DNA of 64,000 nt from JADFJB01 sp964464595 (lineage in GTDB: Bacteria; Zhuqueibacterota; JdFR-76; DREG01), in assembly GCA_964464595.1 (NCBI GenBank), contig CAYXGW010000010.1:1-64000 (forward strand). The letters run 5' to 3'. Position numbers and translations under genes: made by a program. The notes beneath the pieces are model-generated. The model worked only from the letters and a program-made list of their open reading frames with translations. It searched no databases and was not told the DNA's origin. Shown here one piece after another: positions 16,738 through 26,214 of this stretch. The first letter of the stretch is position 1. Each line of letters opens with the position of its first letter.

Positions 16738-18162
16738 TTATTTTAGTGCTTGTTCTATATATTGCGCTACTCTGAAAGTGATTTTTTCATTAAAAGATTG
16801 GGTTAGCAGTTGCACTCCGATTGGCAGGTTTTTAGAATCTTTTCCACAGGGAATGGAGATGCCATTTATTCCAGCTAAATTTGCTGATATGTTATAAATA
16901 TCTGATAAATACATTTGTAATGGATCCGCAATTTTTTCACCAATTTTGAAAGCCGTTGTAGGGCTTGTAGGAGTTATAATACAATCAAATTTCTCAAAAG
17001 CCAAATCGAAATCTTGCTTAATTAAAGTTCTCACTTTTTGGGCTTTACGATAATAGGCTTCATAATATCCTGCCGAAAGCACATAAGTGCCAAGCATAAT
17101 TCTTCGCTTGACCTCTTCACCAAATCCCTGGCTACGACTTTCCACATACATCTCCTCCAAATTGGAGATATTATCAGCCCTAAATCCATATCGAACACCG
17201 TCGTACCTGGCTAAATTAGCCGAGGCTTCCGCAGTTGCCAGTATGTAATATGTTGCTATGCCATATTCGGTATGCGGCAAAGAGATTTCTTCTATATCGG
17301 CTCCACCGTCACTCAACAATCGCAACACACTTTCTACGGCGGCTCTAATTTCCGGATCGATTCCATTGGTAAAATATTCATGAGGATAAGCAATGGATAA
17401 TCCGTTTACACCGAGATCAATATTTTTGAAATAATCCGGAACGGGCGCAGATGCAGAAGTGGAGTCTCTTCTGTCATGACCGGCAATAACCGATAAAATT
17501 ACTGCGGAATCTTTTACCGATCGAGTGATTGGTCCAATTTGATCGAGGGAAGATGCAAAAGCGACTAATCCATATCGGGAAACCCGACCATAGCTGGGTT
17601 TCAATCCTACCACTCCGCACATGGCTGCAGGTTGACGAATAGATCCCCCGGTGTCCGATCCAAGAGCGGCGGCAGACAGATTCGCAGCGACTGAAACGGC
17701 AGAGCCACCGGAAGATCCGCCGGGAATTCTCTCCGGATCATGCGGATTTTTCACCGGGCCAAAATAAGAATTTTCGTTGGATGAACCCATGGCGTATTGA
17801 TCCAAGTTTGTTTTTCCGATAATTATGGCATCTTCACGTAACAGTTTTTGCACGGCAGTGGCATTGTAAAGAGACTCGAAATTTTCCAGGATTCTGGAGA
17901 CGCAAGTCAACTTTTCCCCTACCATGGCGAGATTGTCTTTCACAGATATAATTAAACCGGAAAGCCTTCCTGCGTGATTGGCTTTGATTTTTTCATCGAT
18001 TTCATTTGCTTGAACTTTCGCTCTGTCAGGAAATATGGAGATGAAAGCATTAAGGTGGGAATTGGCTTCTATATTATTCAAGAATTGTTCAACTAATTCA
18101 CTGCAACTCAGTTTTCTCCTATCGAGTAATTCTCGAGTGGTTAAATAATCCGCTGTGTCCAA
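16738..18162 (-). CDS. gatA: Glutamyl-tRNA(Gln)/Asp-tRNA(Asn) amidotransferase subunit A
   Basis: 474 residues, full length for the family. The amidase triad is present: Lys75 in ISVKDN, cis-Ser150 in GGSSGGS and Ser174 in GSDTGGS. GatA releases ammonia from glutamine for the transamidation of misacylated tRNA with GatB and GatC. Neither gatB nor gatC is in the window. The frame has an in-frame TGA a few codons upstream and no ATG nearby, so the start is taken as TTG at 18162 with only a weak ribosome site. It follows the tatA gene by 21 bp. Confidence 0.93.
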   Translation of the reverse strand: MDTADYLTTRELLDRRKLSCSELVEQFLNNIEANSHLNAFISIFPDRAKVQANEIDEKIKANHAGRLSGLIISVKDNLAMVGEKLTCVSRILENFESLYNATAVQKLLREDAIIIGKTNLDQYAMGSSNENSYFGPVKNPHDPERIPGGSSGGSAVSVAANLSAAALGSDTGGSIRQPAAMCGVVGLKPSYGRVSRYGLVAFASSLDQIGPITRSVKDSAVILSVIAGHDRRDSTSASAPVPDYFKNIDLGVNGLSIAYPHEYFTNGIDPEIRAAVESVLRLLSDGGADIEEISLPHTEYGIATYYILATAEASANLARYDGVRYGFRADNISNLEEMYVESRSQGFGEEVKRRIMLGTYVLSAGYYEAYYRKAQKVRTLIKQDFDLAFEKFDCIITPTSPTTAFKIGEKIADPLQMYLSDIYNISANLAGINGISIPCGKDSKNLPIGVQLLTQSFNEKITFRVAQYIEQALK

Positions 18163-18183
18163 ATGCCGTATTCACTTTTCTCT

Positions 18184-18378
18184 TTAGGGTTTCTCAGAAT
18201 CATTTTCGGAGATTTCTTTTTTCTCCTTGTCCTCTTCATCTTTGCCACCCAATGCTTTTTTAAATTCTTTGATTCCTTGACCAAGACCCTTTGCAAGACC
18301 CGGCAATTTACTACCGCCAAAGATCAATAAAATAATCCCAAGGATGATGATCAACTCAGTTGGTCCGGGCATATTCAT
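18184..18378 (-). CDS. tatA: TatA-type twin-arginine translocase subunit
   Basis: 64 residues: one N-terminal membrane helix (about 7-21), the FGGSKLPGLAKGLG hinge and an amphipathic helix ending in EFKKALGG, then a charged tail. This is the TatA/TatE layout. GGAGG lies six bases before the ATG. TatA forms the pore for folded proteins carrying a twin-arginine signal. A second TatA-like gene lies directly upstream; tatC is not in the window. Confidence 0.93.
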   Translation of the reverse strand: MNMPGPTELIIILGIILLIFGGSKLPGLAKGLGQGIKEFKKALGGKDEEDKEKKEISENDSEKP

Positions 18379-18420
18379 AAAGCCTCCAAATTTGAATAAC
18401 CTATTGATGTATTTTTTTAT

Positions 18421-18798
18421 TCATTTATCATCAGCCTCTAAATTTTTCGAAGATGGCTGATTACCATTCGAAATTTTATTTTTATGACTGTTCTGGCTCT
18501 TTAGAGAATTATTCTGTGGTTGTTTTTTTTCTTCTTCGTCCATAAAATCCATGTTCAGAGTTGGATCTGTTTTAATTGAATTGCTAATATCATCGATTTC
18601 TCTTTTAATCGGATTTTCAATTTTTAGATTATCAGCCTCAGACAGGATTTCATTTCTTACCATATTCGCAGCTTTTTTAAATTCTCGAATTCCTTTACCC
18701 AACCCACGGGCCAATTCCGGAATTTTATCCGCACCAAACACCATAAGTACAATGATAAAAATGACCAACATTTCAACCGGTCCGATTGCATTAAACAT
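18421..18798 (-). CDS. TatA/TatB-type translocase subunit with long tail
   Basis: 125 residues. The N-terminal helix (about 7-20), FGADKIPELARGLGKGIREFKKA amphipathic helix (seen about 20-43) and a long, polar, Asn/Lys/Ser-rich tail are clear. The E and P residues after the first helix fit TatB or TatA equally; the longer tail and pairing with the short TatA at 18184-18378 suggest a TatB-like role. In single-TatA systems both roles are combined, so the assignment is open. Confidence 0.85.
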   Translation of the reverse strand: MFNAIGPVEMLVIFIIVLMVFGADKIPELARGLGKGIREFKKAANMVRNEILSEADNLKIENPIKREIDDISNSIKTDPTLNMDFMDEEEKKQPQNNSLKSQNSHKNKISNGNQPSSKNLEADDK

Positions 18799-18895
18799 TG
18801 TTCACTTAACCTTTAAATCTAAAGTAATTAATAATAATAATACGTCAATATCTGCAATGGTTCCGGCTAATTATTAATTTAAATACCCATTCACA

Positions 18896-19183
18896 TTATT
18901 TATACCATCTTAGAAGGTAAGCAATCATAACTATGCCTACAATTCCAACCACATTTAATTTAATTGTAAAACCAATAGTAAACGTCAGCAATATCACATT
19001 TAAAGTTGTAGGTCCAAAACCTCCTTCAATTGATTTTACAAAAAAATCTCTTACAACACCCTCTGGAATAATTAAACCGAGAATTTCTCCTAATCCGGAA
19101 CCGACCAGAGCGCCTGCCAATAAAACAAAAACAATAAATCCAAGCGATGTATTCTTTGATTTAAACACAATCCATTTCTCCAC
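18896..19183 (-). CDS. Small DUF4321-family membrane protein
   Basis: 95 residues with three likely helices (about 14-33, 59-72 and 75-91) and a conserved middle VVRDFFVKSIEGGFGP. This matches the DUF4321 pattern of small membrane proteins in Firmicutes and FCB bacteria. Function is unknown. The GTG start at 19183 is six bases after the purQ stop, so it is co-transcribed and probably coupled. Confidence 0.75.
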   Translation of the reverse strand: MEKWIVFKSKNTSLGFIVFVLLAGALVGSGLGEILGLIIPEGVVRDFFVKSIEGGFGPTTLNVILLTFTIGFTIKLNVVGIVGIVMIAYLLRWYK

Positions 19184-19189
19184 TTCATC

Positions 19190-19879
19190 TTAAGATAAAC
19201 TTTCAATAATTGATTGAAATATTAATTTACCATCATCGGATCCAAGCAACTTTTCGGATGCCCTCTCAGGGTGTGGCATTAATCCAAAAACATTACCTTG
19301 TTTATTCATCACTCCTGCAATATTATCCCTTGAACCGTTAGGATTATAATTTTCTGCAATAGCCCCGTCTTGAGAACAATAGCGCAATAGAATTTGTTGA
19401 TTATCCTCTAGCTCTTTTAACAGGTGGGCATCTATATAATAATTACCCTCAATATGGGCAATTGGGATGTTCAGTATTTGTTGCTTTTCGCAACTACTTG
19501 TAAACATTGAATTTGAGTTACAAACTTTTACACTTACAAATTTACAAGCAAACTGCAGATGTTTATTCCTTAACATTGCGCCTGGTAATAATCTACTTTC
19601 TAGCAAGATTTGAAAGCCATTGCAAATTCCAATTACCGGTCTGCCGGTTTTTGCAAATTGAATAACCTGATTCATGATGGGTGAGAATCTGGCAATTGCC
19701 CCGGTTCTTAAATAGTCGCCATATGCAAAACCCCCGGGGAGAATTACAACATCGGAATCTTCTAAAGAATTGTTTTTATGCCACAGATATACTGCTTTTT
19801 GATTAAAATGCCTTTTTAAGACATCATATACGTCATGGTCGCAATTGGAACCGGGAAAAACAATTACACCAAATTTCAT
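19190..19879 (-). CDS. purQ: Phosphoribosylformylglycinamidine synthase, glutaminase subunit
   Basis: 229 residues, a class I glutamine amidotransferase. It begins MKFGVIVFPGSNCDHD, has the nucleophile elbow GICNGFQ (Cys about 84) and the His/Glu pair in GLMPHPER near 215-218. PurQ supplies ammonia to PurL in the fourth step of purine synthesis. The split PurS/PurQ arrangement means PurL is the small type; purL is not in the window. purS ends 14 bp upstream. Confidence 0.96.
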   Translation of the reverse strand: MKFGVIVFPGSNCDHDVYDVLKRHFNQKAVYLWHKNNSLEDSDVVILPGGFAYGDYLRTGAIARFSPIMNQVIQFAKTGRPVIGICNGFQILLESRLLPGAMLRNKHLQFACKFVSVKVCNSNSMFTSSCEKQQILNIPIAHIEGNYYIDAHLLKELEDNQQILLRYCSQDGAIAENYNPNGSRDNIAGVMNKQGNVFGLMPHPERASEKLLGSDDGKLIFQSIIESLS

Positions 19880-19893
19880 TAGAATGAACCGCT

Positions 19894-20145
19894 TCAGTCA
19901 GGAAAAACTTCAATACTAAAATCTTCGATTATAGGATTGGCCAGGATCTTCTTACAAATTTCTTCACTATGCTGTGTAACTTGTTTCTCAGACAATTGTG
20001 GGGAAAAATCCAAGGTAATTGTTTTGCCAACACGAACTCTATCCACCTGTGTCATATCCATTGATTTTAATATATTATGAATAGCTTGACCCTGGGGATC
20101 CAGAATGCCATTTTTAAGGTAGACATTTATTTTCGCTTTTGCCAT
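19894..20145 (-). CDS. purS: Phosphoribosylformylglycinamidine synthase subunit PurS
   Basis: 83 residues, the usual PurS size. AKINVYLKNGILDPQGQAI at the N-terminus and VRVGKTITLD in the middle are typical. PurS bridges PurQ and PurL in the FGAM synthetase complex. It sits directly before purQ. Confidence 0.95.
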   Translation of the reverse strand: MAKAKINVYLKNGILDPQGQAIHNILKSMDMTQVDRVRVGKTITLDFSPQLSEKQVTQHSEEICKKILANPIIEDFSIEVFPD

Positions 20146-20160
20146 TAATCGCTCAACAGA

Positions 20161-20889
20161 TCATATCGATACATCTCGGACCTCTTCTTCATCATGCTGT
20201 AAGTCTATTATACCTTTTACAAACCCGAAAATGACATACGTAAGACAGATTGGGAAAAAAGTAACCTTGGGATATAGAACAATAAGGAAAAAAAAGAGAA
20301 CAAAAAAAGCCAACTTAACCTTGTTTTTAATACTACCATGTTTTGTAATCTTGGGGTAAGTTTCATATTCAAAATGGCTAATCATTAAAAGACTCAGAAA
20401 TATTACATAGGCAGCCAGGCCTACTGGAAATCGTATCGCTCCCCATACGGTTTCACAAAAAATTAAATAAGAAGCAAGAGCTGAGGCTTGAGCTGGTATG
20501 GGCAAGCCAACAAAATTCTCTTTTTCGAATCCTTTTAACATCAGGTTGAACCGCGCTAATCTGAAAACTCCGAATAGGAGGGGTAAGAAACTAATCACAA
20601 TTCCCAGGTTACCTAATTCATTAAAATACCAATAATACAATAAAATTGCCGGAGCAACACCAAAAGAAACTACATCCGCAAACGAGTCTATTTCAGCTCC
20701 AAGTTTACTGAAACTTTTGGTGATTCTCGCAACAGTTCCGTCTAAACCATCAATAATTCCCGCTAAAATAATCAACCAGGCAGCAGTTGTCAAATCGCCT
20801 TCCAAAGTATTCTTAATAGCCAGAAAACCACAAAAAAGATTCCCGATCGTAAGAATTCCAGGAATCAAAGCGCGTTTATTTGGTTGCAT
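20161..20889 (-). CDS. pssA: CDP-diacylglycerol-serine O-phosphatidyltransferase
   Basis: About 242 residues, polytopic. The CDP-alcohol phosphotransferase motif DG-x2-AR-x8-G-x3-D-x3-D is seen as DGLDGTVAR...GAEIDSFAD early in the protein. It makes phosphatidylserine from CDP-diacylglycerol and serine in the inner membrane, the substrate for Psd next door. A GTG at 20910 is possible, but its apparent ribosome site AAAGGAGGTG touches the codon and also encodes the conserved KGGE of Psd. The ATG at 20889 with GGAA just upstream is preferred, giving a 14-bp overlap with psd. Confidence 0.93.
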   Translation of the reverse strand: MQPNKRALIPGILTIGNLFCGFLAIKNTLEGDLTTAAWLIILAGIIDGLDGTVARITKSFSKLGAEIDSFADVVSFGVAPAILLYYWYFNELGNLGIVISFLPLLFGVFRLARFNLMLKGFEKENFVGLPIPAQASALASYLIFCETVWGAIRFPVGLAAYVIFLSLLMISHFEYETYPKITKHGSIKNKVKLAFFVLFFFLIVLYPKVTFFPICLTYVIFGFVKGIIDLQHDEEEVRDVSI

Positions 20890-21523
20890 ATTTTCCAAGG
20901 ACTGTCTCACCTCCTTTAACCTTTTGATTTTTAGTTACCATAATTTCCACGTCAAGCGGCATAAGTACATCAACACGCGAACCGAACTTAATCATACCAA
21001 ATCGTTTGCCTCTCTCTACCGCGGCCCCTTCCCGAATATTACATACGATTCGACGTGCCAGGATTCCTGCAATCTGTTTAAAAAGAATTTTTCGATAACC
21101 GTCTTCAATTCCAATGATCGTTTGTTCATTTACTATAGACGCCTTAGGATAAAAAGCAAAGCTGTATTTTCCTTTTAAATAGTTGAAATATCCTACCTTC
21201 CCGGAAATAGGAATTCTATTTATATGAACATCAAAAACTGATAAAAAAATACTAACCTGCCTTGCTTTGGATTGTAAATATGTATTCTCTTCAACTTCTA
21301 TAATTTGAACCACTTTGCCATCACCCGGAGATAGTATTGTGTTTTCATCGTTGGGTATAGATCGGTCCGGATCACGAAAAAAATAAACTATAAAAAAAGA
21401 AAACAACCAGCCAAATCCTGCCACTATAATAATTGGATGCGAATAGCTGATAATACTGATTACCGAAAACAAAACAGTCGGAAGCAAAATAGCTACAAGA
21501 ATTCCGATTCCATCTTTTGCCAT
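20876..21523 (-). CDS. psd: Phosphatidylserine decarboxylase proenzyme
   Basis: 215 residues, the short Psd form. Two N-terminal helices (about 5-24 and 30-48), FLSVFDVHINR near 93-103 with the catalytic His, and the self-cleavage site as FGS with Ser182 (LGST in many relatives) followed by RVDVLMP. Cleavage creates the pyruvoyl cofactor that makes phosphatidylethanolamine. It is followed by, and overlaps, pssA, so the two steps of the pathway are coupled. Confidence 0.95.
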   Translation of the reverse strand: MAKDGIGILVAILLPTVLFSVISIISYSHPIIIVAGFGWLFSFFIVYFFRDPDRSIPNDENTILSPGDGKVVQIIEVEENTYLQSKARQVSIFLSVFDVHINRIPISGKVGYFNYLKGKYSFAFYPKASIVNEQTIIGIEDGYRKILFKQIAGILARRIVCNIREGAAVERGKRFGMIKFGSRVDVLMPLDVEIMVTKNQKVKGGETVLGKYATK

Positions 21524-21540
21524 AAGATAACGTCTTTTGA

Positions 21541-22248
21541 TTATAATTTCAATACTCTTCTCATCATTTCCTGATATGCTTCCTCAACACCGCCTAAATC
21601 TTTTCGGAAACGATCTTTATCAAGCTGCTTGCCGGTCTCCAAATCTAAAAATCGACAAGTGTCCGGTGATATTTCATCACCAAGATACAAATCATTCTTG
21701 AACCTGCCATACTCAAGCTTAAAATCCACTAACCTTACTTTGCGTCTAATAAAAAATGATTTTAAAATCGCATTAATTTTAGTCGCAGATCTTACAATGA
21801 ATTTCATCTCTTCAGGAGTAGCAAGGCCAAAAGCAGCCGCATGGTATTCGTTCATCATTGGATCATTGAGATCATCATTTTTAAGATAGAATTCCAATAT
21901 TGGATATTTTAAATCCTCACCTTCTTTACAACCATATTTGGCAGATAAACTTGTGGTGGCGATATTCCTAATAATTACTTCCACTGGTATCATTTCCAAT
22001 TTTTTTACTAGCATTTCCCGTTCTGACAAGGATTTTATCAGATGTGTCCGAATATGATAGCTCTCTAAATAATTTAACAAGTAAGCAGAAATTTTATTGT
22101 TTACTATGCCTTTATCTTTAATGATGCCTTTTTTCTTTCCATCCAAGGCTGTTGTATCATCCTTGAACTCAATAACCAGCAAGTTTTCATCTTCTGTATC
22201 AAACATCTTCTTAGCTTTTCCTTCATAAATTACATTACCCTTCTTCAA
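21541..22248 (-). CDS. purC: Phosphoribosylaminoimidazole-succinocarboxamide synthase
   Basis: 235 residues. YEGKAKKMF at the N-terminus, KGIVNNKISAYL and the family signature VDFKLEYGR near 175-183, then DEISPDTCR. It joins aspartate to CAIR in purine synthesis. purB, which removes fumarate from its product, ends 15 bp upstream. Confidence 0.97.
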   Translation of the reverse strand: MKKGNVIYEGKAKKMFDTEDENLLVIEFKDDTTALDGKKKGIIKDKGIVNNKISAYLLNYLESYHIRTHLIKSLSEREMLVKKLEMIPVEVIIRNIATTSLSAKYGCKEGEDLKYPILEFYLKNDDLNDPMMNEYHAAAFGLATPEEMKFIVRSATKINAILKSFFIRRKVRLVDFKLEYGRFKNDLYLGDEISPDTCRFLDLETGKQLDKDRFRKDLGGVEEAYQEMMRRVLKL

Positions 22249-22263
22249 TGGATCCTCCCATCT

Positions 22264-23562
22264 TTAGTTAAGTCCTATTCTTTCAAAGATTGTATTTACA
22301 TGTTTCAAATTATTTTTTAAATCAAAACAGGTATCAATTTCATCTTTTGAAATATATGAATGAATTTCCTCAGATTCCAAAACAACCTGTTTGAAGTCTA
22401 CAGTATTTTTATTCCCAATTGAATGAGCCAACGACTGTACAATTTCGTAGGCTTTTTCTCTACTTACTTCCTTTTCAGTGAGTTTCAAAAGAAGTGCTTG
22501 CGAAAATATCAATCCTTTTGTCTTTTGCAAATTATTTAACATTGTATCCGGGTATACCAGGAGCCTGTCAATCACATCCTTCATTTTGTTGAGGATGTAA
22601 TCCAAGATAATACAGCTATCCGGAAAAATAACGCGTTCAACACATGAATGGCTAATATCTCTTTCATGCCAGAGCGGAACATTTTCCAAAGCTGCAAGGG
22701 CATTCCCTCTCATTAGTCTCGCCATGCCTGAAATACGCTCACATATAATCGGGTTGCGCTTATGAGGCATTGCCGAGGAGCCTTTTTGACCTTTCGCAAA
22801 ATATTCTTCAACTTCTAATACTTCTGTTTTTTGCAAAGCACGGATTTCAATAGACACTTTTTCAAGCGTCGATGCGATTAATGCAACCGCAGTCATAAAG
22901 TGAGCATGACGGTCACGTTGTATAATTTGATTAGAAATTTCAGCCGGTTTTAATCCAAGTTTTGCACATGCTTTCTCCTCAATTTGAGGATCGATATATG
23001 CAAATGTTCCGACTGCACCAGAGATTTTTCCCACACGCATATCCTCAATGGCATTTACCAACCTTTTTTCATGACGTTTAAATTCGGAATACCATAATGC
23101 CACTTTCAATCCAAAAGTAATGGGTTCTGAATGAACTCCATGGGTTCGGCCGATACACGGAGTATTTTTGAATTCCAGAGCCCTTCTTTTCAAGACTGAT
23201 AAAACACCCTTGATATCTGCTAAGAGAAGATTACCCGATTCCACAATTTGAAGCGCAAGGGCTGTATCCAAAACATCGGAAGATGTCATCCCATAGTGAA
23301 TATATCTGGAGTCAGGACCAACGTATTCCGCAACATTGGTCAAAAAAGCGATTACATCGTGGTTGATCTCGGCCTCAATTTCAAGTATTCGATCGACATT
23401 GAACCTGGCTTTTTCCCTAATATTAATCCATGCGGAGGATGGAATTTTTTCGGTTTCTGCAAATACTTCACAAACAGCAAGTTCAACATCAAGCCATTTT
23501 TGAAATTTGTTTTCTTCTGTCCATATTTTACCCATTTTCGGCAGTGTATATCGATCAATCAT
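22264..23562 (-). CDS. purB: Adenylosuccinate lyase
   Basis: 432 residues of the fumarase/aspartase superfamily. MTSSDVLDT near 92-100, His141 in GRTHGVHSEP and the mobile loop signature KGSSAMPHKRNP near 258-269 are present. It acts twice in purine synthesis, on SAICAR and on adenylosuccinate. It lies between the HtrA protease gene and purC. Confidence 0.97.
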   Translation of the reverse strand: MIDRYTLPKMGKIWTEENKFQKWLDVELAVCEVFAETEKIPSSAWINIREKARFNVDRILEIEAEINHDVIAFLTNVAEYVGPDSRYIHYGMTSSDVLDTALALQIVESGNLLLADIKGVLSVLKRRALEFKNTPCIGRTHGVHSEPITFGLKVALWYSEFKRHEKRLVNAIEDMRVGKISGAVGTFAYIDPQIEEKACAKLGLKPAEISNQIIQRDRHAHFMTAVALIASTLEKVSIEIRALQKTEVLEVEEYFAKGQKGSSAMPHKRNPIICERISGMARLMRGNALAALENVPLWHERDISHSCVERVIFPDSCIILDYILNKMKDVIDRLLVYPDTMLNNLQKTKGLIFSQALLLKLTEKEVSREKAYEIVQSLAHSIGNKNTVDFKQVVLESEEIHSYISKDEIDTCFDLKNNLKHVNTIFERIGLN

Positions 23563-23574
23563 AATAAACTCTTT

Positions 23575-24777
23575 TTAGCTGACCTTTCCTAATTTTAATT
23601 GAAGCTTATATAAGCGTTCTTTCCGCAGGATAATAACTTCTAATAGATCTCCAGCTCTGGCATCTTTGTTGTCAAGTACATTCCAAATATCTTTTGTTGA
23701 ATTTACTTTTTCACCGCCAAATTCAGTGATAATATCACCCACATTAAAACCAGCATCATTGGCAGGACTATTCTGTTCTACATTGGAGACGATGACTCCT
23801 TTAGTGGTTTTCAATCCAAAATATCGTGCTACACTTGGCCGGAGGTTTTCAACTTCCAATCCTGTAATATATTGTCTATCGACTTTACCAAATCTTTTCA
23901 ATTCCTTAACAACTTCTTTGACTTTGTTGATCGGAATGGCAAATCCCAGACCGATAGAGCCCTGAGTCTGCTGGTTGCCTGTATAGATAAAGGTGTTGAC
24001 TCCAATTACCTGACCAAGCGCGTTTGCCATAGCACCACCTGAGTTACCTGGGTTTATGGCCGCATCAGTTTGAACCATTCTTTGATAAACACGGTCATCT
24101 TCCTGCCTACCAAAATTCAAATTTTTTGCGCTGATTACCCCAACAGTAGCAGTAGGCTGTTGCCCTAATTCAAACAATCCAAATGGATTACCGAGAGCTA
24201 TAGCCCACTCCCCAATGATAATTTCGTCCGAATCGCCTAGTTCGCAATATGGTAAATTATTCCCGTTGATTTTCAACAAAGCTATATCCGAAATATAATC
24301 GGATCCGATTATTTCGGCTTCATATTTCTCTCCGCTAGCTAGAAAAACTTCAGCCCTTATTGCACTATCAACTACGTGATCATTGGTTACGATATAACCA
24401 TCAGAAGAAATAATAAATCCGGAACCAATACTTTTTACTTCCTTTTGGCGTCTTCTTTCAGGAAAATACGGTTCAAAAAACCATTCACTAAAGGGACTTC
24501 TGGTTACATATTCTCGAATTTGAGTTACATTGATCCCAACTACACATGGCGTTAATTTACTAATTGCCCGGGTTATCGAATTGGATCTGGAATTAGCAAT
24601 ATCATCCTGAATAGATCTTTGCTTAAAGCTAATCTTAGGTTCTACAACACTATTTTCAATTAAAGAGACATTAGGCATTGCCTGCTTTGGTTCTTCGTTA
24701 CTCTTTCCACATGCAAGTATAATTACGCTAAAAAAAACCGTAATGACCTTGTATAGTGTTCCGTGAAATTTCATCAT
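23575..24777 (-). CDS. HtrA/DegP-family serine protease, lipoprotein-like
   Basis: 400 residues. The N-terminus is a lipoprotein-type signal ending ILAC at Cys23. The trypsin-like domain has the triad His134 (TNDHVV), Asp164 (SDIALLK) and Ser246 (NPGNSGGA). One C-terminal PDZ domain spans about 305-395, where DegP has two. It would degrade or sense misfolded envelope proteins, tethered to a membrane if the lipid signal is used. Distance of 12 bp to purB means co-transcription with purine genes. Its stress regulation cannot be read from the sequence. Confidence 0.93.
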   Translation of the reverse strand: MMKFHGTLYKVITVFFSVIILACGKSNEEPKQAMPNVSLIENSVVEPKISFKQRSIQDDIANSRSNSITRAISKLTPCVVGINVTQIREYVTRSPFSEWFFEPYFPERRRQKEVKSIGSGFIISSDGYIVTNDHVVDSAIRAEVFLASGEKYEAEIIGSDYISDIALLKINGNNLPYCELGDSDEIIIGEWAIALGNPFGLFELGQQPTATVGVISAKNLNFGRQEDDRVYQRMVQTDAAINPGNSGGAMANALGQVIGVNTFIYTGNQQTQGSIGLGFAIPINKVKEVVKELKRFGKVDRQYITGLEVENLRPSVARYFGLKTTKGVIVSNVEQNSPANDAGFNVGDIITEFGGEKVNSTKDIWNVLDNKDARAGDLLEVIILRKERLYKLQLKLGKVS

Positions 24778-24799
24778 AAGTATTATGATCTACAAAACC

Positions 24800-25453
24800 T
24801 TACTGGTTAATTTTTTCCCAATCCTGAAGAAATTTATCAATACCTAAATCGGTTAGCGGATGTTTAACGAGCTGAGCAATCACTTTTAATGGCATTGTTG
24901 CAATATCCGCTCCCATTAGTGCAGCCTGCATTACATGGATTGGATGCCTGATACTTGCTACTAAAACTTCTGTTTCAAAAGAATAATTGTCAAAAATTTG
25001 AAGGATCTGCTCAACCATTTCCATGCCATTATTACTAACATCATCAATTCGTCCCACAAATGGACTCACAAAAGATGCGCCCGCCTTTGCGGCTAGAAGA
25101 GCTTGCGATGGCGAAAAAACCAAGGTAACGTTGGTGCGGATTCCTTCTTTTTTAAATGTTTGTGCAGCTTTTAAACCATCCAATGTTAATGGCACTTTCA
25201 CAACTATATTATCATGAATCCCAGCATGCTCCCGACCTTCTCGCAACATACCTTCATAATCGTTCGCCACAACTTCAGCACTAATAGGCCCATCGACAAT
25301 TTCGCAGATTTCTTCCAGGATATTCCTGGGTGATTTTCCATTGCCGGCCACTTTAGATAGCAAGGATGGATTAGTTGTAACGCCATCAAGCAAACCCATA
25401 TTTGCTGCTTCACGTATTTCTGTTACGTTAGCTGTGTCGATAAAAAACTTCAT
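24800..25453 (-). CDS. Transaldolase-like protein / fructose-6-phosphate aldolase
   Basis: 217 residues, the small transaldolase family (TalC/FsaA/MipB). FFIDTANVTEI, GVTTNPSLL near 24-32, the Schiff-base Lys86 in IVVKVPLT, and GRIDD are all visible. Members act either as transaldolase in the pentose phosphate pathway or as fructose-6-phosphate aldolase; the sequence by eye does not decide. Start overlaps the truA stop by one base. Confidence 0.93.
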   Translation of the reverse strand: MKFFIDTANVTEIREAANMGLLDGVTTNPSLLSKVAGNGKSPRNILEEICEIVDGPISAEVVANDYEGMLREGREHAGIHDNIVVKVPLTLDGLKAAQTFKKEGIRTNVTLVFSPSQALLAAKAGASFVSPFVGRIDDVSNNGMEMVEQILQIFDNYSFETEVLVASIRHPIHVMQAALMGADIATMPLKVIAQLVKHPLTDLGIDKFLQDWEKINQ

Positions 25454-26214
25454 TATACCTCCAATATATTTCTATCATAATCAATTTTCATTAAACATAA
25501 TCCCTTAGCAGGTGCAGTAATTCCGGCAACTTTTCGATCTTTTTGTATTAACATCTTCTTAAATTCTTCGACAGAAAAACGGCCTTTACCAACTTCAACC
25601 ATTGTACCGACAAGGATTCGAACCATATTATGTAAAAAACGATTAGCACAGATGTAAAATGTTAGAACTTCTGGCATTGTATACCGCCAATACGCTTTAA
25701 AAACTGTACAAAGATAATGATTTACTTCCGCTTGTGTACTACAAAAAGATTGAAAATCATGTTTGTCGATTATGATTCGGGAACATTGCTGCATCTCTGC
25801 AATATTAAGATCCTCTCGAACACACCAGGAGATTCTTGAATATAATGCGCTTTTATTGCGAGTTATTTGGTACTGGTAGTGGCGGCGAATTGCATCAAAT
25901 CGGGCATTAAAATTCTCATCAATTGGTTGCGCTGAAGTAATACTAATTGGGCCGGGAAGTAAACTATTAACACCATAGAGAATAGACTTTACTTCGCGGT
26001 TCTTTAAAGAAGTAAAATTAATAACCTGTTCTTTTGCATGTACTCCTGCATCAGTTCTTCCTGCACCAGTGACAGATATTTCTTCTTGAAAAAGTTTTGA
26101 AAGAGCATTTTCTAATTCACTTTGAATTGTCCGTTTATTGGGTTGTACTTGCCATCCTGCGTAATCTGTTCCATCGTATTCAATAACAAGTTTATAGGTA
26201 TGTTTTAGCATCAA
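25453..26214 (-). CDS. truA: tRNA pseudouridine(38-40) synthase
   Basis: 253 residues. Catalytic Asp55 is in GAGRTDAGVHA, with YDGTDYAGWQ at the N-terminus and FLHNMVRILVGT near the C-terminus. It modifies positions 38-40 of the tRNA anticodon arm. It is coupled to ecfT upstream by a 4-bp overlap and to the aldolase gene downstream by one base. Confidence 0.97.
   Translation of the reverse strand: MMLKHTYKLVIEYDGTDYAGWQVQPNKRTIQSELENALSKLFQEEISVTGAGRTDAGVHAKEQVINFTSLKNREVKSILYGVNSLLPGPISITSAQPIDENFNARFDAIRRHYQYQITRNKSALYSRISWCVREDLNIAEMQQCSRIIIDKHDFQSFCSTQAEVNHYLCTVFKAYWRYTMPEVLTFYICANRFLHNMVRILVGTMVEVGKGRFSVEEFKKMLIQKDRKVAGITAPAKGLCLMKIDYDRNILEV

Noticed and set aside
24800..25453. Name talA/tal or fsaA for the small aldolase
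   Set aside because: The residue separating transaldolase from fructose-6-phosphate aldolase could not be judged by eye, so no symbol was given.
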